Source: Bryobacteraceae bacterium (lineage in GTDB: Bacteria > Acidobacteriota > Terriglobia > Bryobacterales > Bryobacteraceae). Taken from it: DNA of 44,789 nt. The stretch covers positions 1 to 44,789 of the forward strand of contig JAICJH010000055.1 in the NCBI GenBank assembly GCA_025928545.1, in the 5' to 3' direction. A model generated the notes under the pieces. The model saw only the letters and a program-made list of their open reading frames with translations. It was not told the DNA's origin and made no database searches. Made by a program: the position numbers and the translations under genes. Numbering within the stretch: the stretch's first letter is position 1; the number at the start of each line of letters is the position of its first letter. This document shows, piece after piece, positions 16,265-25,045 of the stretch.

Positions 16265-17836
16265 GTGAGCCATTTCAAAATCCTCTACCGCCAGTTCCTC
16301 TTCCGGCTGATGGATGTGGAGTTTCTGGCCGCATCCGCACGCGGCGATGCCAGCCAGCTCTTCGGCCAGTTCGCGGCCATGCTGGTGTTCATCAGTCTGG
16401 TGTTTTGTTATGCCGCTCTCATCTTCGGGGGCAGTCCAAAACCTCAACAAGCCATTTGGCTCGCGGAACGACTGCTGATCGAAGCCACCATGCTGGTGGT
16501 GGGAATTTTCGCGCTGCTCAGTTGGGAAAGCACGTTTCCAGACCGCCGCGATGTGCAGATCCTGGTGCCATTGCCGGTTCGCGGGCGCGACCTCTTCGCG
16601 GCCAAAGTGGCGGCTGCCGCAAGTTCTCTGGGGCTCACTGTTCTGGCGTTAAACTCGCTCGCAGGCGTTGTCTGGCCCATGGCGCTGGCGCACGCTGCGA
16701 CGGGAAGCGTCAATCCATTGCGATTCATCGCGGCTTACTGGATCACGCTGCCGGCGGCGGGGCTGTTCCTTTATTGCGCGATCCTGGGAGTACAGGGCCT
16801 GGCCGCGCAGTTGCCCCGCGGATGGTTTCTGAGGATCTCATCGTTTCTCCAGGTGGGGGCCTTCGGCTTATTCATCGCGGTCATTTTCCGACAGCCATCG
16901 TTCCTCACTGTGCAGGCTCTGAGCGCTGCGGAAAATCAGAGGGCGCTGGCGTGGCTCCCGCCCTACTGGTTCATGGGTCTGTTTAACCAGATCACCGGAG
17001 CGTACCAGAGCCCGGCAATCGCAGCACTTTCGCATCGCGCGCTGACCAATCTTACGATCGCGATTCTTGCCGCGGGCGGAGCCTTCGTGCTTTCGTGGCT
17101 CCGCACGCTGCGCAAGATTGCGGAAGAGCCGGATATTGTTCCAGGTTCGCGCGGCGGCATTTGGCTGCCCCCGTTTGGAAACCGTATGCGCACGGCGCTT
17201 GCGCACTTCACGATCCGCAGCCTGGCGCGCAGCCGGCAGCACCGCATGAATCTGGCATTCTATCTGGGGCTCGGTCTCGCCATTTCGACCATGACCCCAC
17301 TCTTAGGCGCCAGCCTGTTTGTGCTCTGTATTTCGATCCTGGGCGTTCGCGTGGCATTTTCACGGCCGGTCGATCTGCGGGCGAACTGGCTGTTTCAGAT
17401 CATGCCGATGCGGGAAGGCGCGTCTCGCCAATCGGCAATCAGACGGACGCTGCTTGTTCTGTCGGTGGCGCCTGTTTGTATCGGCTCCGCGCTGGCGGGG
17501 CTGGCCCCCGAGTCGGTGCTGCTGTTAGCTCTGCTCGGCGTGCTTTTGGTTGAGGTGTCGTTGATCGGCTTCCGGAAAATTCCTTTTACGTGCTCGTTTC
17601 TGCCGGGCAAATCGAAGGTTCACGTGATGTTCGCAGGTGGGCTGTTTATGCTCCCGATGATCCTTATTAACGCAGTGGAGGCCGAACAGTGGATTGTGTC
17701 CGATATACGACTTTATGCCGCCGCGGTGCTGGTGCTGGTAATCGCGGTGGTGGCGATTCGCAGATATCTGCCGCCTGGCGAGGAGATTCAGTGGGAAGAA
17801 TTTCCGCCTGACGAGCTGATCAATCTGGGACTCTAA
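16265..17836 (+). CDS. ABC-2 type membrane permease
   Basis: 523 residues with about a dozen hydrophobic segments (for example LFGQFAAMLVFISLVFCYAA, LLALLGVLLVEVSLIGF, LYAAAVLVLVIAVVAI). The start is GTG, one base after the ATPase stop. It has no recognisable substrate motif and is longer than typical 250-380 residue ABC-2 permeases, more like fused two-half exporters. A cytoplasmic stretch around RGRDLFAAKVAAAASSLGL resembles the coupling region (VPVRGRDL) of related permeases. It ends the operon; a terminator-like hairpin follows at 17919-17959. Confidence 0.88.
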   Translation: MSHFKILYRQFLFRLMDVEFLAASARGDASQLFGQFAAMLVFISLVFCYAALIFGGSPKPQQAIWLAERLLIEATMLVVGIFALLSWESTFPDRRDVQILVPLPVRGRDLFAAKVAAAASSLGLTVLALNSLAGVVWPMALAHAATGSVNPLRFIAAYWITLPAAGLFLYCAILGVQGLAAQLPRGWFLRISSFLQVGAFGLFIAVIFRQPSFLTVQALSAAENQRALAWLPPYWFMGLFNQITGAYQSPAIAALSHRALTNLTIAILAAGGAFVLSWLRTLRKIAEEPDIVPGSRGGIWLPPFGNRMRTALAHFTIRSLARSRQHRMNLAFYLGLGLAISTMTPLLGASLFVLCISILGVRVAFSRPVDLRANWLFQIMPMREGASRQSAIRRTLLVLSVAPVCIGSALAGLAPESVLLLALLGVLLVEVSLIGFRKIPFTCSFLPGKSKVHVMFAGGLFMLPMILINAVEAEQWIVSDIRLYAAAVLVLVIAVVAIRRYLPPGEEIQWEEFPPDELINLGL

Positions 17837-17876
17837 AAACCTAAGCCGCAGATGCGCGCCGATGCACGCCGATTTT
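17837..17876 (+). repeat. Dispersed ACGCCGAT repeat, copy C
   Basis: An A-rich start directly after the permease stop, then GCCGCAGAT, GCGCGCCGAT and GCACGCCGAT followed by T-rich sequence. It lacks the GATGCGG lead seen in A and D. With copy B it brackets the PadR/ABC operon in direct orientation. Confidence 0.7.
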
Positions 17877-17918
17877 TGGGGCGTGTGTTTTTTAACTGTT
17901 TTCGAAAGGATTCTGGCC

Positions 17919-17959
17919 AACCGTGAACTTCAGACCATATCCACGGTTCAATTTTTTTT
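17919..17959 (+). terminator. Rho-independent terminator of the PadR/ABC operon
   Basis: Arms AACCGTG (17919-17925) and CACGGTT (17942-17948) form a 7-bp stem with a 16-nt loop, followed after three bases by eight T (17952-17959). The loop is long, so strength is uncertain. Confidence 0.5.
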
Positions 17960-17980
17960 CAAACTATATAACCTAGGGAT

Positions 17981-19135
17981 ATGAACGACCCGGCGGAGCT
18001 TTATCGGATGCAGGTGAGGGAACTGCGGGACTACGCCATGTTCATGATGGATCCGCAAGGCTTCATCACCTCGTGGAACGCCGGAGTTGAACATCTGCTG
18101 GGGTATGCGGAACAGGAATGGCTTGGCCGGCACGGTTCCATCATCTTCACGCCGAGCGATAAAGCGGTTGAGGTTTGCGAGGCGGAATTGCAGGCCGCGC
18201 GGGAAAACGGATCGGCAGCGGACATTCGCTGGCACCGCCACAGGGACGGGAACGAATTGTTTGCCAATGGCGTGCTGAACGCGGTCCGCGATGAACGGGG
18301 CACGATCATCGGTTTCACTAAAATCATCAGCGATGAAACAGCGCGCAAGCAACTGCAGGATTCTTTGACCGAATCAAATACGGCGCTGGAGCAGTTTGCG
18401 TACGTCGCGAGTCATGACCTACAGGAACCGCTGCGGACGATGACGGCATTTGCTCAGTTGCTTGTCAGAAAATATCGGGGGAAGCTGGACGGGGAAGCCG
18501 AAAGCTACCTGGATTTCATCGTCAAGGGGGCGGTTCGGATGAGTTCCCTGATCCAGGATTTGCTGGCTTACGCACGGCTCACAACTGAAGAGGAACGACC
18601 TTGCTCGGTCGCGCTGGACGAGGATATTGAGGCTGCTCTCACGCACCTGGCGCAGGCGATCGCCGAAAGCGGTGCGAAAGTCACTCACGACCCGCTGCCT
18701 ACGTTATCGGTGGATCGCGGTCAGATGATTCGGCTCTTCCAGAATCTGATCGGTAATGCCGTGAAATACCGGAAGCCAAACGAGCCGCCCAAAGTGCATG
18801 TCAGCGCCGAACAAAAAGGGGCGGAATGGGTGATCTCGGTGCGGGACAACGGTGTCGGCTTCGACCAGAAATATGCGGCGACTATCTTTCAGCCGTTCAA
18901 ACGGCTGCATTCGGCAGAGGAATATCCAGGCAGCGGGGTGGGCCTGGCAATCTGTCAACGCATTGTTCAGTCGCAGGGGGGCCGTATATGGGCCGAATCC
19001 GTGCCAGGCGAGGGTACGACGTTTTTCTTCACGTTGCCCGTGAAAAACAAGAGACAGCGGCATTCAAACGCCGCGCATCAGCAAAGGGTGGACCAGCCGC
19101 AATTCGCGGGGAGTGAGCGGAGCGGCAGTTCTTAG
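17981..19135 (+). CDS. Cytoplasmic PAS-domain sensor histidine kinase
   Basis: 384 residues without membrane segments. A PAS domain covers about 15-125 (MDPQGFITSWNAGVEHLLGY). A HisKA domain follows with phospho-acceptor His145 in ASHDLQEPLR, a phytochrome-kinase-like H-box. The ATPase domain has an N-box (NLIGNAVKY, 255-263), G1 (VRDNGVGFD, 287-295) and G2 (GSGVGLAI, 317-324). The tail after residue 355 is basic and unconserved. No response regulator is adjacent, so it is an orphan kinase. No PAS cofactor residue is recognised. Its TAG stop overlaps the TAA stop of the convergent sialidase-like gene. Confidence 0.92.
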   Translation: MNDPAELYRMQVRELRDYAMFMMDPQGFITSWNAGVEHLLGYAEQEWLGRHGSIIFTPSDKAVEVCEAELQAARENGSAADIRWHRHRDGNELFANGVLNAVRDERGTIIGFTKIISDETARKQLQDSLTESNTALEQFAYVASHDLQEPLRTMTAFAQLLVRKYRGKLDGEAESYLDFIVKGAVRMSSLIQDLLAYARLTTEEERPCSVALDEDIEAALTHLAQAIAESGAKVTHDPLPTLSVDRGQMIRLFQNLIGNAVKYRKPNEPPKVHVSAEQKGAEWVISVRDNGVGFDQKYAATIFQPFKRLHSAEEYPGSGVGLAICQRIVQSQGGRIWAESVPGEGTTFFFTLPVKNKRQRHSNAAHQQRVDQPQFAGSERSGSS

Positions 19136-20889
19136 CGAATCGCCACTGTCGTGGGCTTGCGGCTGGCGGAAGAACCGACCGTTACGACCAAGCTCACCGC
19201 ATCGCCTGGCGGGGCATTTTCGGGCACTTTGACGTTCACCTGCATGACGCCTGTGCAGATCATTCCCGCGAAGATGACATCAGCCTGAACGCCACCGAGT
19301 GTGACGCGCACCGGGAGTATGGGTGTGTCGAAAGAGCCGGTAGCATTGACCTCGCCCGGGCCCGAGGCCCAAAAAGAGATGTAGCTTCCCCTTGCAACAG
19401 GATTGGCGGCGGAATTAAATGAACTGTCGAGATTTACCGCGACAGCCTGGGCGGTTCCATCCAGCTGAATGAAGATTTCAGGCGCGGCGGCAGCAAGAGT
19501 GAGTGGAAATGGGTATATGTTTGCGCCGCTGTTGGCGATTGTGACGTCCGCTGCATTCGCGACATTGTAGGGCACGACTGCGTTGATCTGTTCGCCTGCC
19601 ACATAAGCAAGGGGCGAGGCCACTCCGTTAAACATGACCGAGACCGGAGAGCCAGTCTGCGCTCCTGGCGAAACCAGACCCGATCCGAAGATTGAAACAA
19701 ACTCTCCCGGGGCGACTGGCCCTGGTGTCCCTCCGGCGGCATTTGTAACGGCCAGAATCGCCGGGGAAACCGGAATGCCTCCGTATTGCAAATGGCCATC
19801 GATCGACCAGAGGCCGTAGACGCCGTTGAGCGTTGTGGTGGAGACCGCGGTTACCGTTGAGGCATTCCTGATGAAGAGTGAATTCCAGAGACCGCTTGCG
19901 CCGGAAGGAACTTCAAATGGTACGGAGCTGTTGGTAAATCCGTGCGCGGTGGAATCGCCCAGGTAAACGACCATCTGGCTGAAGTCGAGAGTTCCCGGGC
20001 TGCTTCGGTCATGCGCGCTCTGGACGGAGAGTACGGTTTCGCCGGAGGGAAACTGACGCAGGTAGGGAGCGCCGGCGTAGATGTTGGCAGGCAGTTCCGT
20101 TTCGAGCGCAGCCCATCGCGTCGCACTCGCCGGCGAGACTATGGCGGGCTTGAACATGCCGGCCAGGCCGTTGTCCTCGATGGCGAGAACGATGCCCGAG
20201 CCGTCGTTGAGGGACAGCGGAATAGCCATGCCGTCGCGGTGGCCTGGCCGGAAGCTGACAGGCGTCGCCGAACTCCAGCTTGCGCCGTTATCGAAAGAAC
20301 GCGAGACGGAGATTTGCTGCTCAGTTGTGTTGGGGTACGGCTGCTCGTTGGAAAAATAAAGGTCGATCTCGCCGGAGGGGAGCTGGATTTGGGCGGGCTC
20401 CCAGCAGCCCGTTTCACTGGATGTACCAGCCACGAAGACGGTTTTGTAGCCTGCCCAGTTTTTGCCGTTGTCTGGGCTGGACGCGACCTTTATGGTGTAG
20501 GGATGAATACCGTCCGAAGGGCGTTCGTTGTAGGAAAGCAAAACGGAGCCGTTCGCGAGCACGAGGAGTTCGGGATTCGCCGCTATTCCGAAACTGTACG
20601 AGGCCGCAGGTTCAGCATCAGACCATGTGCGTCCTTCGTCAGCGCTGCGCCGGACGTAGACGCGGCCACCTAATTCGAAGGCGCAGAGGATTTCGCTGTT
20701 TTGGAGACGGACCATCCGGCCGTAGACTGCGCCGGGTTGGATCAGCGTGAGAGTAGAGGGGTCCCAAGAAACTTGCGCAGGGCGGTCATTGTGTGGCTGC
20801 TGACCTGCGGCAGGGGTGGAAAGCAGAACAGATGTTACACAGAGCACAAAAATGGCTCTCGCGGCAATTCCTGAGTACAATTTACCCAA
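19132..20889 (-). CDS. Exported sialidase-like BNR protein with TIGR03437 C-terminal domain
   Basis: 585 residues from a TTG at 20889; TTG at 20880 is a possible alternative, and no strong ribosome site separates them. A Sec signal is followed by a six-bladed sialidase-like region (about 35-340) with Asp-box motifs SADEGRTWS, SSPDNGKNW and SFDNGASWS. From about 375 to the end (TNAAGGTPGPVAPGEFVSIF, INAVVPYNVANAADVTI, VNVKVPENAPPGDAV) it matches TIGR03437, the Solibacter C-terminal domain, possibly a surface attachment or Ig-like module. A sialidase or related glycoside activity is plausible, but the arginine triad was not verified. Confidence 0.85.
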   Translation of the reverse strand: MGKLYSGIAARAIFVLCVTSVLLSTPAAGQQPHNDRPAQVSWDPSTLTLIQPGAVYGRMVRLQNSEILCAFELGGRVYVRRSADEGRTWSDAEPAASYSFGIAANPELLVLANGSVLLSYNERPSDGIHPYTIKVASSPDNGKNWAGYKTVFVAGTSSETGCWEPAQIQLPSGEIDLYFSNEQPYPNTTEQQISVSRSFDNGASWSSATPVSFRPGHRDGMAIPLSLNDGSGIVLAIEDNGLAGMFKPAIVSPASATRWAALETELPANIYAGAPYLRQFPSGETVLSVQSAHDRSSPGTLDFSQMVVYLGDSTAHGFTNSSVPFEVPSGASGLWNSLFIRNASTVTAVSTTTLNGVYGLWSIDGHLQYGGIPVSPAILAVTNAAGGTPGPVAPGEFVSIFGSGLVSPGAQTGSPVSVMFNGVASPLAYVAGEQINAVVPYNVANAADVTIANSGANIYPFPLTLAAAAPEIFIQLDGTAQAVAVNLDSSFNSAANPVARGSYISFWASGPGEVNATGSFDTPILPVRVTLGGVQADVIFAGMICTGVMQVNVKVPENAPPGDAVSLVVTVGSSASRKPTTVAIR

Positions 20890-20960
20890 TAGTAACAGTG
20901 AAAATTTGTACTTCCGAAAACGGACGGTTGAGTACAGGCTAACCTATACAGCCTGTTTGG

Positions 20961-21010
20961 GATGCGGGAAAAGCCAAATAGCCGCCTATGCGCGCCGATT
21001 CACGCCGATC
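20961..21010 (+). repeat. Dispersed ACGCCGAT repeat, copy D
   Basis: GATGCGGG, an A-rich linker with AAAGCCAAATA, then GCCGCCTAT, GCGCGCCGAT and TCACGCCGAT. Block order matches copy A closely. It precedes the isomerase gene at 21066 by 55 bp. A small inverted repeat CAGGCT/AGCCTG (20935-20955) lies just upstream. Confidence 0.75.
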
Positions 21011-21065
21011 AGGCGTTTGTTTCTGATATCATGCCGAGCAGGCGAACCAGAGGAGGGCTCATAAT

Positions 21066-21995
21066 ATGACTCGACGCGCGCTTTTGCAATCCGCGATAAC
21101 GGTAGCCGCGGCCAACGCCGCCACTGCTCACTGGAAGCCGAAACTGGGAGTGTTCTGCCGCTATTCGGCCGCCAACATCGCCTTCGCCGGCGAGGAGGGC
21201 TTCACTTGCGTGCAACTGGCGACCGGCGGTCCTGTCTCGCCGGAATCGACCGACGAGCAGCTTGCAGAAGTGAAGCGATCACTTGCAGCGCGCGGACTGA
21301 CCCTGGCCGCATTGAACGGAGGCGGCAATCATCTGGACCCCGCGGCTCAGCAGCGGTTCGTGAAGATCATCGAACTCGCGGGCCGGCTGGGTGTGCCGTT
21401 CATCGGCGGCTCTTCGGGCGCGAACCCGGGCCGGCCACTGGATGAACAAGTGCAGGCTATCGTCAAGGCTTACGAGACGCAGTACTTCCCCGCGTGCGAG
21501 AAGTACAAAGTCAGAATCCTGTGGGAGCCTTACGTCAATCCTGCCAATATCGCCACCAGTCCCGTGGCGTTTGCCGCGCTGCTGCGCGCATTTAACGACT
21601 CACCCTATGTTGGGCTTCAGATGGATCCATCGCATCTCGCGTGGCAGATGATCGATCCCGTCGACGCGACACGCGAATTCGCGAAGTATATTTTCAACGT
21701 TCATCTGAAGGACACCGAAATCAACTGGCCGCTGGTGCGGCGCGGCGGCATTCAGCCGGTGGATAACGCGAAATGGTGGCGGTTCCGGCTGCCGGGCTCG
21801 GGCGTGATCGACTGGAAGGGTTTTTTCACGGCGCTGGCCGACGCGGGTTATAGCGGGGGAATGAACATCGAAAATGAAGATGAGTTCTACTACCCGAACT
21901 ACAATGGCACGGATTTCACCGAGTCTTTCAAAGAAGGCTTCCGGGTGGCGCACGCCTATGTGCGGCAATTCGTGCCGCAGGGCGCTCGGTCCTGA
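21066..21995 (+). CDS. Exported sugar phosphate isomerase/epimerase-like TIM-barrel protein
   Basis: 309 residues. MTRRALLQSAITVAAANA is a Tat-type signal, then a xylose-isomerase-like TIM barrel. Metal-binding positions of the AP-endonuclease-2/xylose isomerase superfamily are recognisable: E in VRILWEPYVNP, D and H in GLQMDPSHLAWQ, H in FNVHLKDTEI, and E in GGMNIENEDE. Such Tat-exported isomerases are common in Acidobacteriota and Planctomycetota beside sugar oxidoreductases; substrate unknown. GAGGAGGG provides a strong ribosome site. Monocistronic by appearance. Confidence 0.85.
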   Translation: MTRRALLQSAITVAAANAATAHWKPKLGVFCRYSAANIAFAGEEGFTCVQLATGGPVSPESTDEQLAEVKRSLAARGLTLAALNGGGNHLDPAAQQRFVKIIELAGRLGVPFIGGSSGANPGRPLDEQVQAIVKAYETQYFPACEKYKVRILWEPYVNPANIATSPVAFAALLRAFNDSPYVGLQMDPSHLAWQMIDPVDATREFAKYIFNVHLKDTEINWPLVRRGGIQPVDNAKWWRFRLPGSGVIDWKGFFTALADAGYSGGMNIENEDEFYYPNYNGTDFTESFKEGFRVAHAYVRQFVPQGARS

Positions 21996-22009
21996 ACTCG
22001 ACTGAGTGG

Positions 22010-22645
22010 TCAGGCCTTCTTATCGATGCGGAAATCGTCGAAGACGGCGCCTTTTGAACCCTTGCTCCAGAGGCCGGTTTTGCCTGGCGTGAGGATACCG
22101 GAATCGTCCGCAGTGAAGATGCTGCGATTGCCGAAGAAGACCTGAACCTTCGAACCGCGAAAGGCAACCTTCACCACATGCCACTGGCCGGGGCGAATGT
22201 CGTCGGATGTTCCGGCCCGCTTGTCATTGCTGACGGGAATCACTTCCGCGACTCCGTTTCGAACTCGCTGGAGGGAGATTTTCTTATCGTCGGCGCTGAG
22301 GCTGAGCAGGTAGTAATTGTTGAGATCCTGGTAGCGCCAGACGATGCCGGCGGCGCCTCCGCGATCGCTGCCATCAATGCGGAACTTCACGGAGAGGTCA
22401 CCATCGCGGCATACGACTTTATCGAAAACAGCCAGCGGCTCCGATTGGCCGGATGCGCTCGCCGCGCCCTGGAGGACATTGGGATGACTGGGGGCGGACT
22501 TGTCCGAGCGGACTTCCCACTTATGGCTGGCGGGGGCGCTCCAGCCGGGGGGAAGCTGCCCCTGACGGGCGGCGTCGTAATTTGTACTTTCAGCGCTGAA
22601 CCCCGCAAGGGTTACGGCAGCGAATATTACGAACTTGAAGGGCAT
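22010..22645 (-). CDS. Exported concanavalin-like (DUF1080-type) sugar-binding protein
   Basis: 211 residues. A short Sec signal (MPFKFVIFAAVTLAGFSA) is followed by one jelly-roll domain: WEVRSDKSAPSHPNVLQGAA, DLSVKFRIDGSDRGGAAGIV, NNYYLLSLSADDKKISLQRV, WHVVKVAFRGSKVQVFFG, GKTGLWSKGSKGAVFDDF. This strand pattern is that of DUF1080/3-keto-disaccharide-hydrolase-like and laminarinase-like lectin folds. No catalytic pair is obvious, so carbohydrate binding is the safer reading. It lies 63 bp downstream of the HEAT gene on the same strand. Confidence 0.75.
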   Translation of the reverse strand: MPFKFVIFAAVTLAGFSAESTNYDAARQGQLPPGWSAPASHKWEVRSDKSAPSHPNVLQGAASASGQSEPLAVFDKVVCRDGDLSVKFRIDGSDRGGAAGIVWRYQDLNNYYLLSLSADDKKISLQRVRNGVAEVIPVSNDKRAGTSDDIRPGQWHVVKVAFRGSKVQVFFGNRSIFTADDSGILTPGKTGLWSKGSKGAVFDDFRIDKKA

Positions 22646-22708
22646 CCATTACCAGTTTAGAGAATGCTCCGCGATGCAGCTACGATTGCCCGTCGCCTGG
22701 CGCGATAA

Positions 22709-23632
22709 TCAACCTCGCGAGAGGACCGCGTCTTCGATTTGTGCACGCAACTGCTCATCGCGGGAATGGATGGAGAGGGAGTCGGCGGCAAGCCTGGAGG
22801 TTGCCGGGCTGGCAGTGCGGATGAGATCGAGAAGGAACGCCACCGCGGCTTCCACCCGAGAGGTAGAGAGCGACAGCAGAATGCACTTACGGCCGGGGGG
22901 ATCGACTGTGTCGGCGAATTGAGCGATCAGCCAGTCGATAGCGGCGGGGCGGCGACTGGCGCCCATTGCGAGGATGGCGGCTTCGCGAACTTCGGGATCG
23001 TTCGATGAAGCGAATGCGGCTACGAGCGGTATACCTTCGGTGCCGTCGAGTTGCAGGACGGCCATGAAGCACTCGGACATCACTTCGGGATCTTTGTCGC
23101 GCGAGAGCATTTTGAAGCGCAGGAGAAGCGAGGCGGATTCTGTGCCGATCACCGCGATGGCCCGGATGGCACCGGCACGAACCCGCCATTCTTTGTCCAC
23201 GAGCAAAGGCAGCAGGTCGCGGAGCTTATGCGGGTACGTGCTGTTGGCGAGGCCCATGGCGCAGACTTCGCGAAGTTCGGCGGCGGTATCGATGGGCGGA
23301 CCGTAGGAGCCTTCCATCTGGACGTGGCGGATACCCTGGAGGAAGAGGTCCGGCGCATCGTATTCGAGTTCGACGAGAGAGCGCGCGATGGCGATTGTGG
23401 CGGCGCAGGCTTTGTCCAGAGTTGCGCCTTTGGCGAGCATGCGACTAAAGGCCGCCGCCATTTGGTCGTTCAGATCGATCCAGTGGGCAGCGCCGATCAG
23501 ACGGGCGGCTTTGGCGACGATAAGATTGGATTTCGCGGTGAGGGTCTTCGCAAATTCGGCTTTTCCGGCGGGCGTGTGGAGGGGGATTTCATCGAGACGG
23601 GCGAGGGCGGATTCGATGGGATCGTTCTTCAT
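22709..23632 (-). CDS. HEAT-repeat protein
   Basis: 307 residues, soluble, almost wholly helical. HEAT-type helix pairs are visible from about 115 to 300 (LLPLLVDKEWRVRAGAIRAI, DPEVMSECFMAVLQLDG, DPEVREAAILAMGASRRPAA, IDWLIAQFADTVDPPGR). HEAT arrays are interaction scaffolds, and some related PBS-HEAT proteins act in bilin or cofactor lyase chemistry; nothing here points to that. It starts 15 bp after the mtaB stop and is probably co-transcribed with it. Confidence 0.75.
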   Translation of the reverse strand: MKNDPIESALARLDEIPLHTPAGKAEFAKTLTAKSNLIVAKAARLIGAAHWIDLNDQMAAAFSRMLAKGATLDKACAATIAIARSLVELEYDAPDLFLQGIRHVQMEGSYGPPIDTAAELREVCAMGLANSTYPHKLRDLLPLLVDKEWRVRAGAIRAIAVIGTESASLLLRFKMLSRDKDPEVMSECFMAVLQLDGTEGIPLVAAFASSNDPEVREAAILAMGASRRPAAIDWLIAQFADTVDPPGRKCILLSLSTSRVEAAVAFLLDLIRTASPATSRLAADSLSIHSRDEQLRAQIEDAVLSRG

Positions 23633-23647
23633 TGATCGCTTCGATTG

Positions 23648-24973
23648 TTACCGCAGGCCGATGATGGTGGCCAGCACGCCCTGCCCGGTCATTGCGCGCG
23701 GGCGCAGGCGGACCAGATGGTTGGGAGCGTAGGGCATATCCAGGGTGACTGAAACGTAGTTGTCTGTGAGGGCACGGCCGGGGGGATCGAGGGTGACAGC
23801 CATGAAATCGCGCCCCAGCAGGCTTTGGCGGAAGGCTTCGTTCTTTCGTGCGGCAAGGTCGCGAAGGATGCGGTTGCGGTCGCGACGGACGCGGATCGGC
23901 ACCTGATCGGGCATGGCGGCGGCGGGAGTGCCCGGCCGCTCCGAATAGGTGAAGACGTGGAGATAGGTGAACGGCATCGCTTCGATGAACTGGCGGGATT
24001 CCTCGAACAACGCATCGGTCTCACCGGGGAAGCCGACCATCACGTCGGCGCCGATGGCCGCGTCGGGCATGAGACGGCGGGCCGATGTCACCCGATCCGC
24101 GTAGTGACGAGGCCGGTATTTGCGATGCATTCGGCGAAGAATCGCATCGGAGCCGGATTGCAGGGGAGCATGAACGTGTTTCGCGATGCGCGGCGTGGTG
24201 GCGATCAGGTCGAGCAGATCGTCTGTGAAATCCATGGGCTCGACGGAACTGAGGCGGAGGCGTTCGACCGTGGTTTCATCGAGAAGGCGGCGCAGGAGAT
24301 CGGCGAGGCGCATGGAACTGCCGGCTTCCCTGCCCCAGCGGCCGAGATTGATACCGGAAAGGATGACCTCTTTGTAAGTAGCGGCGAGAGCGCGAACCTG
24401 GGTCACCACGTCATCGGGGCCGATAAAACGGCTGCGTCCGCGCACGAAGGGAATGATGCAGAAGGAACAACGATTGTGGCAGCCGTCCTGGATTTTGAGG
24501 GTGGGGCGGGTGCGGTCGAGCGACGCGGCGGAATCGGGTTCGAGGATGGGCGCGGTCAGGATGTCGCGCGTTTCGAAAATGTCGCCGGTCAGGATCTGGG
24601 TGTGATACGGGGTGTCGCCTGAATCCGCATGGCCGGACATCAGGTCGGCGATTTGGGTCTTGTGGGAGTTGCCGACGACCCATTCCACGCCGTCCATTTT
24701 CGCGAGTTCATCCGGGGCGCGCTGGGCATAACAACCGGTCACCAGGATTCGGGCCGAAGGATTTTCGCGGCGCACGCGGCGGATGGTGGAACGTGCGTCA
24801 TCGTCGGCGGTCGCGGTCACTGTGCAGGTGTTCAGGATGACGATGTCGGCGGCTTCCCGGGAGTCGGCGAGCGGGAGACCGCGATTGCTGAGCTGGGATT
24901 CGAGGGCGGCTCCGTCAGCCTGAGTGGCACGGCAGCCGAAATTCTGCACAAAGATGCGGGGTGCGGCGGCCAT
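23648..24973 (-). CDS. mtaB: tRNA t6A37 methylthiotransferase MtaB
   Basis: 441 residues from the ATG at 24973; an open frame extends 234 codons upstream but only as low-complexity shadow over the divergent ccsA gene. MtaB adds a methylthio group to N6-threonylcarbamoyl-adenosine 37 of ANN-decoding tRNAs. Cys14, Cys50 and Cys81 (NFGCRATQ, LNTCTVTA, VTGCYAQ) bind the auxiliary 4Fe-4S cluster; CHNRCSFC (Cys165, 169, 172) binds the radical-SAM cluster. A C-terminal TRAM-like domain (about 375-440) is present. The NFGCRATQADG start favours MtaB over MiaB or RimO. It diverges from the ccsA-hem operon. Confidence 0.93.
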   Translation of the reverse strand: MAAAPRIFVQNFGCRATQADGAALESQLSNRGLPLADSREAADIVILNTCTVTATADDDARSTIRRVRRENPSARILVTGCYAQRAPDELAKMDGVEWVVGNSHKTQIADLMSGHADSGDTPYHTQILTGDIFETRDILTAPILEPDSAASLDRTRPTLKIQDGCHNRCSFCIIPFVRGRSRFIGPDDVVTQVRALAATYKEVILSGINLGRWGREAGSSMRLADLLRRLLDETTVERLRLSSVEPMDFTDDLLDLIATTPRIAKHVHAPLQSGSDAILRRMHRKYRPRHYADRVTSARRLMPDAAIGADVMVGFPGETDALFEESRQFIEAMPFTYLHVFTYSERPGTPAAAMPDQVPIRVRRDRNRILRDLAARKNEAFRQSLLGRDFMAVTLDPPGRALTDNYVSVTLDMPYAPNHLVRLRPRAMTGQGVLATIIGLR

Positions 24974-25045
24974 TTGTCTATTTTCGCAGGGAGGCAACGG
25001 CGAAGGGTCATGCCTACCTATAATTAAAATAGAAATCCTTTTCCA

